Source: Mariniphaga sp. (GTDB lineage: Bacteria; Bacteroidota; Bacteroidia; Bacteroidales; Prolixibacteraceae). From it: a stretch of 48,650 nucleotides of DNA. The translations under genes were made by a program, and so were the position numbers. Under the pieces are notes generated by a model. It saw only the letters and a list, made by a program, of their open reading frames with translations. It was not told the origin of the DNA and did no database searches. The stretch spans positions 1 through 48,650 of the forward strand of contig JANXZJ010000123.1 in the NCBI GenBank assembly GCA_025355585.1, given 5' to 3'. Shown piece after piece: positions 35,499 through 44,715 of the stretch. The number at the start of each line of letters is the position of its first letter. Positions within the stretch are counted from its first letter, which is position 1.

Positions 35499-36788
35499 AT
35501 GACAAGACGAATTATCGGAATCAAGGAAAAGCTTCCTTTATTAGAGAGTTTGCCCCTTAGTTTTCAACACCTGACAGCTATGTTTGGTGCTACTATTCTG
35601 GTGCCTATATTGTTAGGAATCGATCCGGCTATCGCTTTATTAATGAATGGCCTTGGCACTTTGTTGTATTCATGGGTTACCAAAGGAGGCATTCCCGCCT
35701 ATTTGGGTTCCAGCTTTGCATTTATTGCCCCCTCTCTGTTGATAATTAGTTCCTATAGCGGATTCAGCCATGCCCAGTCTGGTTTTATCTTTTTCGGATT
35801 ATTTTTTATTCTGATCTCCTTCGTCGTTAAATATTGGGGAATCAAATGGATTGATGTAGTGATGCCACCTGCTGTTATGGGTGCGGTTGTAGCTATTATC
35901 GGATTGGAACTTGCTCCGGTTGCTGCACAACAGGCAGGTCTTGCTCCATGGCCAACTGCAGTTGGTCAGATAGTCGCTCCATTTGTTGTTTCTCCAAACG
36001 TTGTACTCGTATCGATGTTCACTTTATGCATCGGCATTATTGGTTCAGTGATGTTCAGGGGATTTATGCAGGTGATTCCCATTTTGGTGGCTGTCGTCGC
36101 TGGTTATTTCTTTGCCCTTGCAATGGGAATGGTCGACACAGCAACAATAGGAAATGCTGCATGGTTTGCAATACCAAAGTTTCAGGCGCCAGTATTTGAT
36201 TTCAACGCCATAATCATAATAGCGCCCGCTTGCATTGTCGTTTTGGCAGAACATATCAGCCACTTGATCGTAACCGGTAAAATTACCGAGACCGATCTGA
36301 TGAAAAATCCCGGTCTGCATCGTTCGTTACTTGGTGATGGCTTAAGTAATGTATTATCAGGATTTGCCGGTTCACCTCCGAATACAACTTATGGCGAAAA
36401 TATTGGAGTTATGGCCATTACACGTGTCTACTCTGTTTGGATTATTCGCGGGGCAGCTATTCTGGCTATAGCCTTCTCGTGTATTGGCAAAGTTTCGGCA
36501 GCCATCTCCACAATCCCTTCACCCGTTATGGGAGGGATCACAATGCTGCTCTATGGTGTCATTGCGGTTCAGGGTTTCAGGATGTTTGTTGAGCAGAAAG
36601 TCGATTTCAGTAAAAACAGCAATATGGTACTCGGAGCAATCACCTTTGTTGTTGGAGTAAGCGGTGCCAGTATCAACATTGGTTCGGTTCAATTGAAAGG
36701 AATGGCTTTCGCAGCGATCATTGGGGTTGTATTGTCGTTGCTGTTCTATTTATTCACGAAGATGGGACTTATGAATAAGGATGTTTAG
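35499..36788 (+). CDS. uraA: Uracil/xanthine permease (NCS2 family)
   Basis: 429 residues from ATG 35499; a TTG six bases upstream is less likely. N-terminal motif SFQHLTAMFGATILVPILLG is the uracil permease type, then YLGSSFAFIAP and the NCS2 signature region around VVLAEHISHLIVTGKITE and GSPPNTTYGENIGVMAIT. About 12-14 membrane helices. It imports uracil with protons at the inner membrane. A strong terminator follows. Confidence 0.92.
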   Translation: MTRRIIGIKEKLPLLESLPLSFQHLTAMFGATILVPILLGIDPAIALLMNGLGTLLYSWVTKGGIPAYLGSSFAFIAPSLLIISSYSGFSHAQSGFIFFGLFFILISFVVKYWGIKWIDVVMPPAVMGAVVAIIGLELAPVAAQQAGLAPWPTAVGQIVAPFVVSPNVVLVSMFTLCIGIIGSVMFRGFMQVIPILVAVVAGYFFALAMGMVDTATIGNAAWFAIPKFQAPVFDFNAIIIIAPACIVVLAEHISHLIVTGKITETDLMKNPGLHRSLLGDGLSNVLSGFAGSPPNTTYGENIGVMAITRVYSVWIIRGAAILAIAFSCIGKVSAAISTIPSPVMGGITMLLYGVIAVQGFRMFVEQKVDFSKNSNMVLGAITFVVGVSGASINIGSVQLKGMAFAAIIGVVLSLLFYLFTKMGLMNKDV

Positions 36789-36800
36789 ATTGTGAACTTA

Positions 36801-36852
36801 TTTAAAAACCACCCTTCGAGGGTTTACAACTGCTCGAAGGGTGGTTTTTAAA
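36801..36852. terminator. Bidirectional terminator between uraA and fabD
   Basis: Perfect 20-bp stem (36801-36820 with 36833-36852) with a 12-nt loop and A and T runs on its ends. Serves two converging genes. Confidence 0.92.
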
Positions 36853-36859
36853 CTTCAAC

Positions 36860-37750
36860 TTATCCCTGAAAAGTATTTATTCCGGAAGTGACGACAGCGC
36901 GGTCAACCTTTTTCACAAGACCCTGCAACACTTGTCCGGGGCCAACTTCAGTAAATGAGGTACAACCATCAGCAATCATATTCTTCACAGTCTGTGTCCA
37001 ACGAACTGGTGCAGTTAGCTGAGCAATCAGATTTTTCTTAATTACTTCAGGATCAGATACGGGTCCTGCGGTTACATTCTGGTAAACAGGACAAACAGGA
37101 ATACTGAAATGCGTGGAGTTAATGGCTTCTGCCAGTTCAGCACGGGCAGGTTCCATCAGCGGAGAATGGAACGCACCGCCGACACTCAATTTTATTGCAC
37201 GTTTGGCACCAGCTTCTGTCAATTTTTCGCAAGCCAGATCTATTCCCTGAACAGAACCTGAAATCACAAGCTGACCAGGACAATTATAATTTGCCGGAAC
37301 AACTACCTCGGCAATCTCGTTGCAAATATTTTCCACGATCTCGTCTTCAAGACCTACAATCGCAGCCATGGTTGAAGGTTCAGCTTCGCAGGCTTTTTGC
37401 ATAGCCAATGCACGCTTCGAAACAAGAGAAAGACCATCTTCGAAAGACAAGGCTCCATTGGCAACCAATGCAGAAAATTCGCCAAGTGAATGTCCGGCAA
37501 CCATTTCTGGTTTAAAATTATCGCCCAGTGTTTTTGCAAGAAGTACTGAATGGAGAAATATAGCTGGCTGAGTCACTTTTGTCTGTCTCAGATCTTCGTC
37601 AGTACCGCTAAACATCAGATCGGTTATGCGGAAACCGAGGATTTGGTTCGCTTTTTCGAATAACTCATGTGCCATCGGTGAATTGTCGTACAGGTCTTTG
37701 CCCATGCCTACAAACTGGGCACCCTGCCCTGGGAATACATATGCCTTCAT
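36860..37750 (-). CDS. fabD: Malonyl-CoA:ACP transacylase
   Basis: 296 residues from ATG 37750 (MKAYVFPGQGAQFVGMG); the longer frame to 37801 has no family support. Active-site Ser 88 in GHSLGE and His 195 in GGAFHSPLM are present, as is the C-terminal EVGPGQVLQGL. It loads malonyl onto acyl carrier protein in fatty acid synthesis. Not in an acpP/fabF cluster here; folE lies upstream on the same strand with a 94-bp gap. Confidence 0.96.
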   Translation of the reverse strand: MKAYVFPGQGAQFVGMGKDLYDNSPMAHELFEKANQILGFRITDLMFSGTDEDLRQTKVTQPAIFLHSVLLAKTLGDNFKPEMVAGHSLGEFSALVANGALSFEDGLSLVSKRALAMQKACEAEPSTMAAIVGLEDEIVENICNEIAEVVVPANYNCPGQLVISGSVQGIDLACEKLTEAGAKRAIKLSVGGAFHSPLMEPARAELAEAINSTHFSIPVCPVYQNVTAGPVSDPEVIKKNLIAQLTAPVRWTQTVKNMIADGCTSFTEVGPGQVLQGLVKKVDRAVVTSGINTFQG

Positions 37751-37844
37751 AATTTTATTTTGTAAAATTTCGACTGCAAATATATAAAATGTCCCATCCA
37801 AAATAAAGCGTTGCAGAAAGTTATGCCTAAGAACAGAACTGCAG

Positions 37845-38471
37845 TTACGATAAATCGGAGCTAATCAGTCTTATAAATTCCTGACGGGTTGCCTCTTTCT
37901 GAAATGCACCCGTAAAATCGGAAGTGGTAGTAACGGAGTTTTGCTTTTCGATCCCCCTCATACTCATACACATATGTTTTGCCTCTATAACAACGGCAAC
38001 GCCAAGCGGATTCAATGTATTTTGAATACACTCCTTAATTTGCATCGTAAGCCGCTCCTGAACCTGCAACCGTCTGGAAAAAGCCTCAACAACGCGGGCA
38101 ATTTTACTTAAACCAGTGATATAGCCATTAGGAATATAGGCAACATACGCCTTCCCGAAAAAAGGAAGCAGGTGATGTTCACAAAGAGAGTAGATCTCGA
38201 TATCTTTCACAATAACCATTTGGCGGTAATCTTCTTTAAACATGGCAGATTTCAAAATCTTCTCGGGATCCATATTATATCCCTGCGTTAAAAACTGCAT
38301 TGCCTTAGATATTCGGACGGGCGATTTCAGTAAACCCTCACGCTCGGTATCCTCACCAAGTAATTCCAAAATGGCTTTATAGTGTCCGGCCATTTTCAGA
38401 ATATTCTCTTCGTGATAAACTTCTACTTTACTATAACCTCCGTTATCTCTACTGTTCAGGGAAAACTTCAT
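37845..38471 (-). CDS. folE: GTP cyclohydrolase I
   Basis: 208 residues. Zinc and catalytic motifs [41 protein letters not shown] and [13 protein letters not shown] are complete. It makes dihydroneopterin triphosphate, the first step of folate synthesis. The first 30 residues are variable. Confidence 0.96.
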   Translation of the reverse strand: MKFSLNSRDNGGYSKVEVYHEENILKMAGHYKAILELLGEDTEREGLLKSPVRISKAMQFLTQGYNMDPEKILKSAMFKEDYRQMVIVKDIEIYSLCEHHLLPFFGKAYVAYIPNGYITGLSKIARVVEAFSRRLQVQERLTMQIKECIQNTLNPLGVAVVIEAKHMCMSMRGIEKQNSVTTTSDFTGAFQKEATRQEFIRLISSDLS

Positions 38472-38801
38472 ACACTAAATATTTGACTCATAAAAACCTT
38501 AACAATCCGCAACCTTCAAAAGTTTACATCGGGAGTTTTCGTAAAACCTCAACACAACGATGCGTATTTCTAAACTCAAAGTTAAATTGAAAACGAAACC
38601 TAAAACACAGAATAATTTCAAAACTTTAAGGAAACTTAAAATTCCTCCGTTTTTAAAAATATTTTACAATTTAAGCGTACAAAAGAACAACTTTTTTTAA
38701 CCTTTTTCGAAAAATGGAGTATGAATGTATGTAAACAAATTGATTGTTTAACGAATCGTTATTATATTTTTGCATTAAATCATTTATTCATTTCATTGCT
38801 G
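38472..38801. other. AT-rich divergent intergenic region between folE and mqnB
   Basis: 330 bp without a gene. Near the right end TATTTTTG at 38765-38772 is an exact TAnnTTTG match, with TTG at 38744-38746, 18 bp upstream, as a possible -33 element. This would put the mqnB transcript start near 38780. An upstream TTG/ATG extension of mqnB from 38721 would overlap this promoter and is not chosen. Confidence 0.55.
38765..38772 (+). promoter_or_regulatory. -7 box of the mqnB-mqnD operon
   Basis: TATTTTTG with a possible -33 TTG 18 bp upstream (38744-38746), 29 bp before the ATG at 38802. This is the best-placed promoter of the Bacteroidota type in the window. Confidence 0.55.
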
Positions 38802-39494
38802 ATGAGAATCCTTTTTGTAGGCGCAACATGCTTTGAACTATATCAGTTTTTCGAAAACCTTAAAGAGTGGCCAAATAATAACGGTCCGGTTTTTCATTAC
38901 AGCTGGCATAATCTTGATATCGATCTTATAATTACCGGACTGGGTACTACCTTTACTACTTATTTTCTTACAAAGGCACTTAACCTGTATAATTACGATT
39001 TGGTTATTAATGCCGGAATAGCTGGTAGTTTCAGGGACGAGATCTCTATCGGTACTGTTGTCAATGTTAAGAGCGAACAATTCAGTGATCTTGGAATAGA
39101 AGATGCTGATCGCACGAAGACAGTTTTTGAGGCAGGGTTTGTTGATCCGGACGATTTTCCTTTTCATAGCGGAAGGTTGATTAATCCACATTGGTACGAA
39201 AATCTAGAATTACCAGCTGTACACGGCGTTACGAGCAATATTAGCCATGGTTCATTAAAAAGTATTTCCAGAATAAAACATGCCTTTGATCCTGATATTG
39301 AATCAATGGAAGGCGCTGCGGTGTTCTATGTTTGTCTTTTGGAAAAAATTCCTTTTCTGGAAATCAGGGCAATTTCCAATTACGTTGATATTCGCGATAC
39401 CGAGAGATGGGATATCCCCACAGCTACGGATAACCTCACCAACGAAATTTTCAGATTTCTGCGCAGATTTGCATGCATTAAGCAGCTCTCTTAA
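38802..39494 (+). CDS. mqnB: Futalosine hydrolase
   Basis: 230 residues from ATG 38802 (MRILFVGATCFEL). It has the nucleoside phosphorylase fold: YDLVINAGIAGSFRDEISIGTVVNV near the middle and the catalytic region IESMEGAAVFYVCLLEKIPFLEIRAISNYVD near the end. It releases dehypoxanthinyl futalosine in the futalosine route to menaquinone. mqnD follows 44 bp later, which supports this call over MTA/SAH nucleosidase. Confidence 0.9.
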   Translation: MRILFVGATCFELYQFFENLKEWPNNNGPVFHYSWHNLDIDLIITGLGTTFTTYFLTKALNLYNYDLVINAGIAGSFRDEISIGTVVNVKSEQFSDLGIEDADRTKTVFEAGFVDPDDFPFHSGRLINPHWYENLELPAVHGVTSNISHGSLKSISRIKHAFDPDIESMEGAAVFYVCLLEKIPFLEIRAISNYVDIRDTERWDIPTATDNLTNEIFRFLRRFACIKQLS

Positions 39495-39538
39495 TCAAAA
39501 AACACTCAAATATCTAAATATAAATTAATTACCGTCTT

Positions 39539-40369
39539 ATGCATCTGACTCTTGGATTTTCTACCTGCCCCAATGATACTTACATTTTTGATGCCATGGT
39601 TCATGGTAGGATTGATACCGAAGGAATTGAATTTGAACTTATAATGTCGGATGTTGAGGAGTTGAACAGACATGCATTTGCAGGAGAGATCGATATTACA
39701 AAAATTAGCTACCATGCTTATGCATATATTGCTGATTCATATCTGATTCTAAACTCTGGCAGCGCTCTTGGATTTCAAAACGGCCCATTGCTCATCAGCA
39801 AACACAAGGTTTATCCGGATGAAATCAAAAACCTGAAGATTGCTATTCCAGGGAAACATACCACTGCGAATCTTTTACTTAATATTGCATACCCAGAACA
39901 TAAAAATAAAAAAGAATACCTTTTTTCTGATATTGAGGACGTTGTTTTATCCGGCGAGATGGATGCCGGACTGATTATTCATGAGAATCGGTTTACATAC
40001 CAGCAAAAAGGGCTGAAGAAAGTGATTGATCTGGGCGAATTTTGGGAATCTAAAACAGGGATGGCCATTCCATTGGGCGGAATTGTTGTTAACAGAAAAT
40101 ATCCGGCAGAGATTCTGCGTAAAGTAGATCGCGTCATGAAAAGAAGTGTCGAATTTGCCTTTGAAAATCCAAAAGCATCGCATCCTTTTGTAAAACACCA
40201 CGCCCAGGCGATGGACGATATTGTGATGCAGAGCCATATCAAACTATATGTCAATGAATTTACAAAAGACCTTGGGGTCAATGGACGAAAAGCCGTTGAG
40301 ACACTTTATAGTGAAGCAACCACCCTTGGAGTAATTCCAAAAATGAGAAAGGATATATTTGTTGATTAA
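39539..40369 (+). CDS. mqnD: 1,4-dihydroxy-6-naphthoate synthase
   Basis: 276 residues. N-terminal LTLGFSTCPNDTYIFDAMV is the MqnD signature; EIDITKISYHAYAYI, SGSALGFQNGPLLISK and DAGLIIHENRFTY follow. The periplasmic-binding-protein-like enzyme converts cyclic dehypoxanthinyl futalosine to dihydroxynaphthoate. Forms an operon with mqnB. The other Mqn genes are outside the window. Confidence 0.95.
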   Translation: MHLTLGFSTCPNDTYIFDAMVHGRIDTEGIEFELIMSDVEELNRHAFAGEIDITKISYHAYAYIADSYLILNSGSALGFQNGPLLISKHKVYPDEIKNLKIAIPGKHTTANLLLNIAYPEHKNKKEYLFSDIEDVVLSGEMDAGLIIHENRFTYQQKGLKKVIDLGEFWESKTGMAIPLGGIVVNRKYPAEILRKVDRVMKRSVEFAFENPKASHPFVKHHAQAMDDIVMQSHIKLYVNEFTKDLGVNGRKAVETLYSEATTLGVIPKMRKDIFVD

Positions 40370-40386
40370 CCAGAATATGCGCAATC

Positions 40387-42765
40387 TTATTCCAAAACAA
40401 TCTTAAACTCGTAATCAAGCAAAAGCTTACCTTCCAGCTTTGATCCATCTGCATTGGCGAATCCTGCTATTTTACTTGTTTTGCGCTTTAGAATTAATTG
40501 CTCCAGTTGACTGTCGGATAATGCTTTCCCCATAAATACGAAAGGAATCCGAAGCTGGCACCCGCTTCGGTATTCAGAACATCCCCAGGCAGTTCTGCCC
40601 TTTATGATCAAGCCTTTTTTACAGCGTGGGCAAATCAGTTCTTCGGGAGCTTTTGCCTCAAACGAAAGGTTCAAATCACTATTCAAAATTACATAACCGA
40701 CCATTGCTTTGCCATCAGGATCGGTAATTTTGATTTCGCCGCTTCTTCTCTTCCTACACAAGGCTTTGATATTTGTGTCGCTCAGTTTTTTGCCTGAAAA
40801 ATCAAAGGGAAGCCTGAAATCACACCCATCGCGGTAAGCTGTGCAGCCCCAGGTCTGTTTTCCTTGAATCACCTCCCCTTTTTTGCATTTCGGACAGATA
40901 ATTTTCTCATTAACTTCTGAAGAATTTTTGGTAATATTCTCCTTTCCCGTCTTTTTGACAACTGATTCGGGTGCCTTATCTTCCAGCACAGCAATCGTAA
41001 TCGCCTTTCTATTGGATAATTTCACCTGATTCACAATTTCGGTGACCATTTCCTTCAGTTCGACCATAAAAGCTGAAATTTCATATTTTCCTGCTTCTAT
41101 CTCCCGAAGCTTTTTTTCCCATATCCCGGTCAGTTCTGCTGATTTGAGCAATTCATTTTCAATAGTCTGGATCAATTCAATCCCAGTAGGGTTGGCAACA
41201 ATTTTTTTCTTATCGCGACGAATATACTTTCGTCTGAAAAGCGTTTCAATAATATTGGCTCTTGTGGAAGGCCGGCCTATGCCATTCTGTTTAAGCAGAT
41301 CACGAAGCTCTTCATTGTCAACGCTTTTGCCGGCCGTTTCCATCGCCCTAAGTAGTGTTGCCTCTGTATAGTGCTTCGGAGGCTGGGTCATCTTTTCACC
41401 CAATTCAGGTTCATGAGGTCCATGTTCCCCTTTTTCGAATAAAGGGAGAATATTTTCATCAGCTGAAGGTTTACCGGCATCATCCTTGTAAACGATTCGC
41501 CAACCGGGTTCAAGAATCTGTTTACCAGTCACTTTAAACTCGACTTTATTTACATCTCCCAAGACAGTAATATTGGCCACTTTGCAATCGGGGTAAAATG
41601 CACTGATAAAGCGTCGGGCAACCATATCATACACTTTTCGCTCATCAGGATTCAGTGAGTTGGAAAGAACGCCGGTAGGAATAATCGCATGGTGATCTGT
41701 AATCTTTTTATCATCAAATATTTTGGATGTCTTTTTAATCTTTGAAGCAAGCAGTGGTGCTGTGTATTCCTGATAAGGAGTCAATTTCGCCAAAATATCC
41801 GGCACTTTTGGATAGATATCTTCCGAAAGATAGGTGGTGTCAACACGGGGATAAGTGGTGAGTTTCTTCTCATATAAACTTTGAATCAGACGAAGCGTCT
41901 CTTCAGCGGTGAATCCATATTTCCGGTTGCAATCGACCTGTAAGGAAGTAAGATCAAAAAGCCGCAACGGAGCTTCGTTTCCGGTCTTCCGCTCGTACGA
42001 GACGATGAAAAACTCATGACCGACAATCTCCGACAGCTTTACAGCAGCCTCTTCCTGTGTAGCAAACCGACCAGAAGACGCTCCGAATATAACCTCGCGA
42101 TATTTTGTTTTCAGTTCCCAGTATGGTTCAGGTTTAAAATTATCGATTTCGAGTTGGCGTGTCACAATGATTGAAAGCGTTGGCGTTTGGACCCTTCCAA
42201 TTGAAAGTACCTGTTTATTTTGACCATATTTTAACGTGTAGAGCCTCGTGGCATTCATTCCAAGCAGCCAATCGCCAATGGCACGAGCACTTCCGGCTGC
42301 GTAAAGATTATCAAATTCATGGCCGTCGCGCAAATGGTCGAAACCTTCCTTGATAGCTTCCTCAGTAAGCGACGATATCCATAACCGTTTTAATGGTTTG
42401 GTGTTCCCGGCTTTAGAGAGCACCCACCGCTGAATAAGCTCCCCTTCCTGGCCGGCATCACCGCAATTAATTACCTCATCGGCATTATTTACAAGCTTCT
42501 CAATGATTCCAAACTGTTTTTTAACGCCATTATCATTGATCAGTTTGATGCCAAACCGTTCAGGTAACATCGGCAGCATTCCCATATTCCAGGACTTCCA
42601 TTTATCGGTATAGTCGTGTGGCTCCTTAAGCGTACAAAGGTGGCCAAATGTCCAGGTAACCTGATATCCATTTCCTTCATAGTAGCCATCCATACGGTTT
42701 CTGGCACCGATAATACCGGCAATTTCCTTTGCCACACTTGGTTTTTCAGCAATGCAAACTCTCAC
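40387..42765 (-). CDS. topB: DNA topoisomerase III
   Basis: 792 residues from GTG 42765 (MRVCIAEKPSVAKEIAGIIG). Toprim region with NCGDAGQEGELIQRW, catalytic Tyr near 305 in LTTYPRVDTTYL, and GIGRPSTRANIIETL. The C-terminus has two copies of a zinc-binding module (CPKCKKGEVIQGKQTWGC and CPRCKKGLIIKGRTAWGC), each followed by a short beta part (RLPFDF, RIPFVF). It relaxes and decatenates DNA during replication and recombination. Confidence 0.95.
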   Translation of the reverse strand: MRVCIAEKPSVAKEIAGIIGARNRMDGYYEGNGYQVTWTFGHLCTLKEPHDYTDKWKSWNMGMLPMLPERFGIKLINDNGVKKQFGIIEKLVNNADEVINCGDAGQEGELIQRWVLSKAGNTKPLKRLWISSLTEEAIKEGFDHLRDGHEFDNLYAAGSARAIGDWLLGMNATRLYTLKYGQNKQVLSIGRVQTPTLSIIVTRQLEIDNFKPEPYWELKTKYREVIFGASSGRFATQEEAAVKLSEIVGHEFFIVSYERKTGNEAPLRLFDLTSLQVDCNRKYGFTAEETLRLIQSLYEKKLTTYPRVDTTYLSEDIYPKVPDILAKLTPYQEYTAPLLASKIKKTSKIFDDKKITDHHAIIPTGVLSNSLNPDERKVYDMVARRFISAFYPDCKVANITVLGDVNKVEFKVTGKQILEPGWRIVYKDDAGKPSADENILPLFEKGEHGPHEPELGEKMTQPPKHYTEATLLRAMETAGKSVDNEELRDLLKQNGIGRPSTRANIIETLFRRKYIRRDKKKIVANPTGIELIQTIENELLKSAELTGIWEKKLREIEAGKYEISAFMVELKEMVTEIVNQVKLSNRKAITIAVLEDKAPESVVKKTGKENITKNSSEVNEKIICPKCKKGEVIQGKQTWGCTAYRDGCDFRLPFDFSGKKLSDTNIKALCRKRRSGEIKITDPDGKAMVGYVILNSDLNLSFEAKAPEELICPRCKKGLIIKGRTAWGCSEYRSGCQLRIPFVFMGKALSDSQLEQLILKRKTSKIAGFANADGSKLEGKLLLDYEFKIVLE

Positions 42766-42871
42766 GTTTTCAATTTCAGTTCAAAGTTCAAAAGTAGTTC
42801 ACTTTAGCCGGAATGGAAAACCGCTTTCAAAGTTTATGAAAAAAGAGGCAAAAGCAGCAATTTAAAATGTT

Positions 42872-42879
42872 TATTTTTG
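42872..42879 (+). promoter_or_regulatory. -7 box before the TonB-like gene
   Basis: TATTTTTG ends 10 bp before the ATG at 42890, so the transcript would be almost leaderless. The 17 nt at 42866-42882 are identical to those around 5050. Confidence 0.5.
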
Positions 42880-42889
42880 CCGACAGCAA

Positions 42890-43636
42890 ATGGGAAAGGT
42901 TAACGAAATATACAGGCAAAATATCTATGGGGTAATCACCACCCTGATTTTTCATATTATTGTGCTGATTGTACTGCTTACTTCAAATCTGGAGTATGGC
43001 AAAAAAACTGTTGAAGAGAACATTCTGTTGGAATTCCCGGCAGAGGAGATCAAACTTCCGGAGCCTCAGAAAGAGCAACAACCGGAGACTGCTGATCAGA
43101 TGCAGCAGGGTTCAAACCAAATGCTATCAAATCGTGGGGTAAATGACGCTTCAAAAGATGCAGCGAAAGCATCTTCGCGTTCAAATGATCCATTTTTCGA
43201 TAAGGCTTACGACAAGGAAATTGAGGACGCTAAACAACTCGTGAGCGATGTGAATAAAACACTTGCGAAAAAAATTCCAAAAATTGGAGATATCCGGATG
43301 CCTGAAGACAATACTGAAGGGAAAACACGGGAAGAAGTCAAACAATCGAATTTCAAAGGAAAATCAAATATTCATTATTTTTTGGAAAACCGCTATCATT
43401 CGAGACTGCCAATTCCTGTTTATCTGGCCGAAGGTGGTGGCGAGGTGATCGTTGATATTATTGTCGCACGCGACGGACATGTTCTGAGTGCAAATCCCCG
43501 TGCAAATCCTAAGATTACAGATCTTGCCATTCTGGCTTATGCAAAACAGGCGGCTGAAAAAACCTGGTTCAACAATGACGCTTCAGCACCTGAGAAACAA
43601 AAAGGAACAATTACCTACCAATTTGTTGCTCAGTAG
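42890..43636 (+). CDS. TonB-like energy transducer protein
   Basis: 248 residues. A single N-terminal membrane helix (GVITTLIFHIIVLIVLL) precedes an acidic, Glu/Pro/Gln-rich linker and a C-terminal TonB-type fold (GGGEVIVDIIVARDGHVLSA, then ILAYAKQAAEKTWFNNDASAPEKQKGTITYQF). It lacks a long Pro-Lys repeat. It could energise outer-membrane receptors or be a divergent member with a scaffold role. No exbB or exbD is adjacent. Confidence 0.8.
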   Translation: MGKVNEIYRQNIYGVITTLIFHIIVLIVLLTSNLEYGKKTVEENILLEFPAEEIKLPEPQKEQQPETADQMQQGSNQMLSNRGVNDASKDAAKASSRSNDPFFDKAYDKEIEDAKQLVSDVNKTLAKKIPKIGDIRMPEDNTEGKTREEVKQSNFKGKSNIHYFLENRYHSRLPIPVYLAEGGGEVIVDIIVARDGHVLSANPRANPKITDLAILAYAKQAAEKTWFNNDASAPEKQKGTITYQFVAQ

Positions 43637-43688
43637 TATAATTGTCTCTTCTGTAAAAATAAATCAATCGCAATGGTTTTGGCAAATG

Positions 43689-44678
43689 CTAAATAAAATT
43701 GCGGAAGTGTTTCATAAATTGCACGCGTTCCCAGGCTGCCGGATTTCCGCTGTTTGACTGACCTAAGCGATCCCGGAACTCATTTATTGATTCAAACTCG
43801 TGCGCTTCCATCCATTTCGAGAGTTCTTCAGTCATCTTAAAAATATGCGATGTTTCGTTGATATATAACGTTGAAACGACCTGGCAAACCTTGGCTCCGG
43901 CTAACAATTGCTTGATAAGACCTGCACCATCATGAACCCCGGTCGATGCAGCAATATCGCAATTAACACGACCTGCAAGTATAGACACCCAACGAAGCGT
44001 ATTCCCCAAATCGGAGGGCGAGCTAAGAACAAATCCTGACGACATGACGAGATGATTAATGTCGATATCGGGCAACCATGAACGGTTAAAAAGAACGATT
44101 CCTTCAACTCCTGATTGATCGATATGTTCCACATAGCGAACTAGATTCGACTGAAATGCACTGATTTTCAACGCAACAGGAATCCGGACAATTCCTTTTA
44201 CTTTCGAGATAATATCGAAAGTAGCTTCCATTATTTCCTTCTCACCACGTTGGCTATCTGATGGCAAAAAAAACAGGTTTAACTCAAGTGCGTCGGCTCC
44301 GGCTTTTTCGATCTCCCTGGCAAAATAGGTCCATTTCTGTGAACTCACACAATTGATACTGGCTATTATTGGAATTCCAACAGCTTTTTTTGCGTCAGCG
44401 ATGAGTTCAAGGTAATTCAATAAAAGATCCTCTTTGACAATTGTTTCCATATAATCCATTGTCTCAGGAAAAACAAAGTTTCTGTTCGTCATGGTATGAA
44501 TCGTCTCCTCCATTTCCATGATGATCTCCTCCTCGAAAAGCGATTTAAGTACAACAGCCGCTGCCCCCATATCTTCGAGATTTTTAATCTTTTCGACAGA
44601 ATCGGTAAGTCCGCTACTTCCCACAATAATCGGATTTTTAAGCTGAAGTCCTAAATAGCTTGTAGATAAATCTGGCAT
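43689..44678 (-). CDS. Dihydroorotate dehydrogenase-like protein
   Basis: 329 residues with the TIM-barrel FMN-binding pattern of class 1 DHODH: LKNPIIVGSSGLTDSVEKIKNLEDMGAAAVVLKSLFEEEI, IPIIASINC, ADALELNLFF, PVALKISAF and TGVHDGAGLIKQLLAGAKVCQVVS. The position of the class 1 active-site Cys (usually NLSCPN) is replaced by the sequence LNLFFLPSD, so it is probably not a pyrimidine biosynthesis enzyme. Bacteria often carry this variant in addition to true PyrD. Confidence 0.85.
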   Translation of the reverse strand: MPDLSTSYLGLQLKNPIIVGSSGLTDSVEKIKNLEDMGAAAVVLKSLFEEEIIMEMEETIHTMTNRNFVFPETMDYMETIVKEDLLLNYLELIADAKKAVGIPIIASINCVSSQKWTYFAREIEKAGADALELNLFFLPSDSQRGEKEIMEATFDIISKVKGIVRIPVALKISAFQSNLVRYVEHIDQSGVEGIVLFNRSWLPDIDINHLVMSSGFVLSSPSDLGNTLRWVSILAGRVNCDIAASTGVHDGAGLIKQLLAGAKVCQVVSTLYINETSHIFKMTEELSKWMEAHEFESINEFRDRLGQSNSGNPAAWERVQFMKHFRNFI

Positions 44679-44715
44679 TTTGCTAAGTTTATGTAATTAA
44701 AATATTCGTTTTTAA

